Assembly: GCF_030272615.1 (NCBI RefSeq)
Contig: NC_081415.1
Coordinates: forward strand, 234,330,803-234,388,802
Reading direction: 5' to 3'
Length of the DNA stretch: 58,000 nucleotides
Source: Cryptomeria japonica
Taxonomy: Eukaryota; Streptophyta; Pinopsida; Cupressales; Cupressaceae
The translations under genes were made by a program, and so were the position numbers. Of the stretch, positions 55,877 through 58,000 are shown in pieces (the first letter of the stretch is position 1; each line of letters starts with the position of its first letter). The notes under the pieces were generated by a model. It saw only the letters and a list, made by a program, of their open reading frames with translations. It ran no database searches and was not told the origin of the DNA.

Positions 55877-56049
55877 GGTTGTTACTTTATTTATGTTATT
55901 TAACTATTTGTGGGCATCACTACTTTTAGTCTGCAAGCCATTTTCCTATAACTTTGGATATAGTCGTTGAGGTAGGTTTTCTTTTGGCTCTATGTGTTTT
56001 GTTGGGCTTGTTTCTGAGCTTCACATTGTGCATGGTTTTATTTTGCAAG
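55877..56049 (+). repeat. 173-bp exon-like unit, copy 1
   Basis: Bounded by GAAG upstream (a poorer acceptor) and CAAG/GTAAGTGC downstream. Confidence 0.6.
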
Positions 56050-56271
56050 GTAAGTGCTTATTTAATTTTAAAGGTTTTACAATTTGCAATTCATTGTTTT
56101 ATTACTTTGAGTCTGCAACGTATTTGTTCACTTTGACAGGAATTTAGGTTTTGAGCTTCATGTCATGAATGGTTTGAACTTGCAAGGTAACATTTTCTTT
56201 TATTTAAATTTTTTTTTGTTTTGTAATGCATTTTTTATACTTGGCTTACTTTCCCCTATGTGTGCTTGCAG

Positions 56272-56444
56272 GGTTGTTACTTTGTTTATGTTATTTAACT
56301 GTTTGTGGGTGTCACTACTTGCAGTCTGCAAGCTATTTTCCTATAACGTTGGATATAGTCATCGAGATAGGTTTTCTTCTGGCTCTATGTGTTTTGTTGT
56401 GCTTCTTTCCGAGCTTCACGTCGTGCATGGTTTTATTTTGCAAG
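56272..56444 (+). repeat. 173-bp exon-like unit, copy 2
   Basis: Bounded by TGTGCTTGCAG upstream and CAAG/GTAAGTGC downstream; exactly 173 bases like copies 1 and 3. Confidence 0.65.
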
Positions 56445-57105
56445 GTAAGTGCTTATTTATTTTAAAGGTTTTACAATTTGCAATTCATTGTTTTATGGTG
56501 TGCTTATTTTTTGGCGTGTTGTGCTTGCAGGATTGGTACTTTGTTTATGTTATTTAACTGTTTTTGGACGTGAGTACTTTCAAGGTATGTGGCATTGTGT
56601 TGTAGGGTAAAACACTTTTTTACCAGGTTAATATTGAGTTGGGTTTGAGCAATGGTTTACGAAACACTTTCATTTGTTGTAGGTTAAAAGGGTTTTAGTT
56701 GGGCTTTGATTTGTGGAGGTGATTACTTTTAGTCTGCAATGTATTTGTTCACTTTGACAGGATTTTAGGTTTTTAGCATTCTGTTGCCGATTAAATTCTG
56801 GTCTAGGTTAAAAGAATTTTAGTTTGGTTTTGGATTTTGCAGATATTTTAATTGATTTAAGCTTTAATCACCATCAATTTTTTAAGGCTCTATTTCGAAC
56901 AGGATATTTCTTAATTTAGTTTCGGAATGTTCACTGTTGATTTTGAAGTTTTTCAAATTTGTAGTGCACTTAGTCGTTGAGTTAGGTTTTCTTCTGGTTG
57001 TGCTTATTTTATTGGGCTTCTTTGTGAGGTTCACTCTATGAATGGTTTGAATTTCCAAGGTAACATTTGCTTTTATTTAAAAAAAAATTTGGCAGGTTCT
57101 TGCAG

Positions 57106-57278
57106 GGTTGTTACTTTGTTTATGTTATTTAACTGTTTGTGGGCATAACTACTTTCAGTCTACAAGGCTTTTTTGCATAACCTTGAATATAGTGGTCGAG
57201 TTTGGTTTTCTTCTGGCTCTGTGTGTTTTGTTGGGCTTGTTTCTGAACTTGACGTCGTGCATGGTTTTACCTTGCAAG
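57106..57278 (+). repeat. 173-bp exon-like unit, copy 3
   Basis: Bounded by GTTCTTGCAG upstream and CAAG/GTAAGTGC downstream. Confidence 0.65.
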
Positions 57279-58000
57279 GTAAGTGCTTATTTTATTTTAA
57301 AGTTTTTACAATTTGCAATTCATTATTTCATGGTGTTCTTAGTTTTTGTCGTGTTGTGCTTGGAGGGTTGCTATTGTGTTTATGTTATTTAACTATTTGT
57401 GCATGTGACTACTTTCAAGATGCAATGGTTTACAAAACACTTTCGGTTTATGTGCATTTTATTGTAGGTTAAAAGGGTTTTAGTTGGGTTTTGCAGTTTG
57501 CAGATATTTATTGATTTAAGCTTTAATCACCATCAATAGTCGAAATGATATTTCTTAATTTGTTTTAATGTTTTCATTCCTGGTGATGTGCATGAATGTG
57601 GACTGTTTTGTTGGGCTTGTTTCTGAGGTTCTCGTCGTGAATAGTTTTACTTTCCAGGTACCTGTTTAGTGTTTTTTTTAATTTCAAAATTCGTAATGCA
57701 TTATTTGATAGCATCCTTATTTTTGGCCATGGTGTGTTTGCAGGGTTGTTAATTTGATTATGTTGTTTAACTGTTTGTGGACGTGATTACTTTCAATCTG
57801 CATTGATCTATTCACTTTGACAGTTATTTAGATCTTGAGCATTATGTTGCCGATTAAATTCGGGTGTAGGTTAAAAGAATTTTAGTTTGGTTTTGGATTT
57901 TCCAGATATTTTTATTGATTTAAGCTTTGATCATCATCAATAGTTTAAGGCTCTATTTTGAACATGATATTTCTTAGTTTAGTTTAATGTTTTTGTTTCT

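Larger units (their letters stand above)
55877..58000 (+). repeat. Complex tandem array with exon-like 173-bp units
   Basis: Blocks beginning GGTTGTTACTTTGTTTATG recur near 55877, 56272, 56532, 57106, 57367 and 57744, with a second block (TTTTCTTCTGGCTCTATGTG...) and a third (TTTGTTCACTTTGACAGGA) interleaved. Spacing is irregular, from about 260 to 570 bases. Many joints look like splice sites: CAAGGTAAGTGC after the second block and TTGCAGGGTTG before the first. The hydrophobic open frames here follow the repeat rather than a known membrane protein. The array runs off the window. Confidence 0.7.

Noticed and set aside
55954-57472. Hydrophobic open frames at the right end as a membrane-protein gene
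   Set aside because: They follow the tandem repeat, are interrupted between units and lack a recognisable family; they are treated as repeat by-products unless transcripts show otherwise.

Overview
This window looks like intergenic DNA from a large plant nuclear genome. The plant mobile domain, the plant Tat and chromovirus lineages, the L1-type LINEs with DUF4283 ORF1s and the nested decayed insertions all point to a seed plant. A conifer or other gymnosperm is plausible but not proven. I see no intact host protein gene, rRNA, tRNA or CRISPR array. Almost everything recognisable is transposable-element sequence with stops and frameshifts.

Layout, left to right. (1) 1-10044 is the 3' portion of a Tat-lineage Ty3/gypsy element: RT, RNase H, archaeal-type RNase H and integrase on the + strand, a CAT-rich spacer, a broken plant-mobile-domain (PMD) ORF on the - strand, an AGCGCT motif array, a polypurine tract and a putative 3' LTR. 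(2) 10045-13220 is unassigned AT-rich DNA. (3) 13232-31742 is a long gypsy-type LTR (TG...CA, about 4.5 kb once emptied). It is split by LINE-1 (14719-28711, + strand, 11-bp target duplication), and LINE-1 is split by a young gag-protease-only LTR element (19024-26803, 5-bp target duplication GCTTC). (4) 31743-33551 holds a pyrimidine tract, AT-rich DNA and terminal motifs of a putative DNA-transposon family. (5) 33565-54303 is LINE-2 (- strand), bounded by a 13-bp direct repeat AGCAAGTATTGTT. It carries ORF1, ORF2 and, unusually, a third ORF downstream of the RNase H. It is interrupted by a chromovirus (36261-48966), whose 3' LTR is interrupted by a Ty1/copia element (44057-48917, - strand, target duplication GATCC). 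(6) 54317-55421 is a MITE-like region with TAGGGGA ends. (7) 55500-58000 is a degenerate tandem array in which a 173-bp unit recurs with splice-donor-like and acceptor-like borders.

The two stacks give relative ages. On the left the order is large LTR, then LINE-1, then the gag-protease element, whose LTRs differ by about 17 transitions. On the right it is the DNA-transposon-like host, then LINE-2, then the chromovirus, then copia. Decay is dominated by C-to-T type nonsense changes (CAG to TAG, CAA to TAA, CGA to TGA), as expected of heavily methylated plant repeats.

The observations most worth following are the third ORF in LINE-2, the antisense PMD ORF with its motif array, the gag-protease-only element with a repeated GC hairpin in LTR and leader, and the 173-bp exon-like repeats at the right end.
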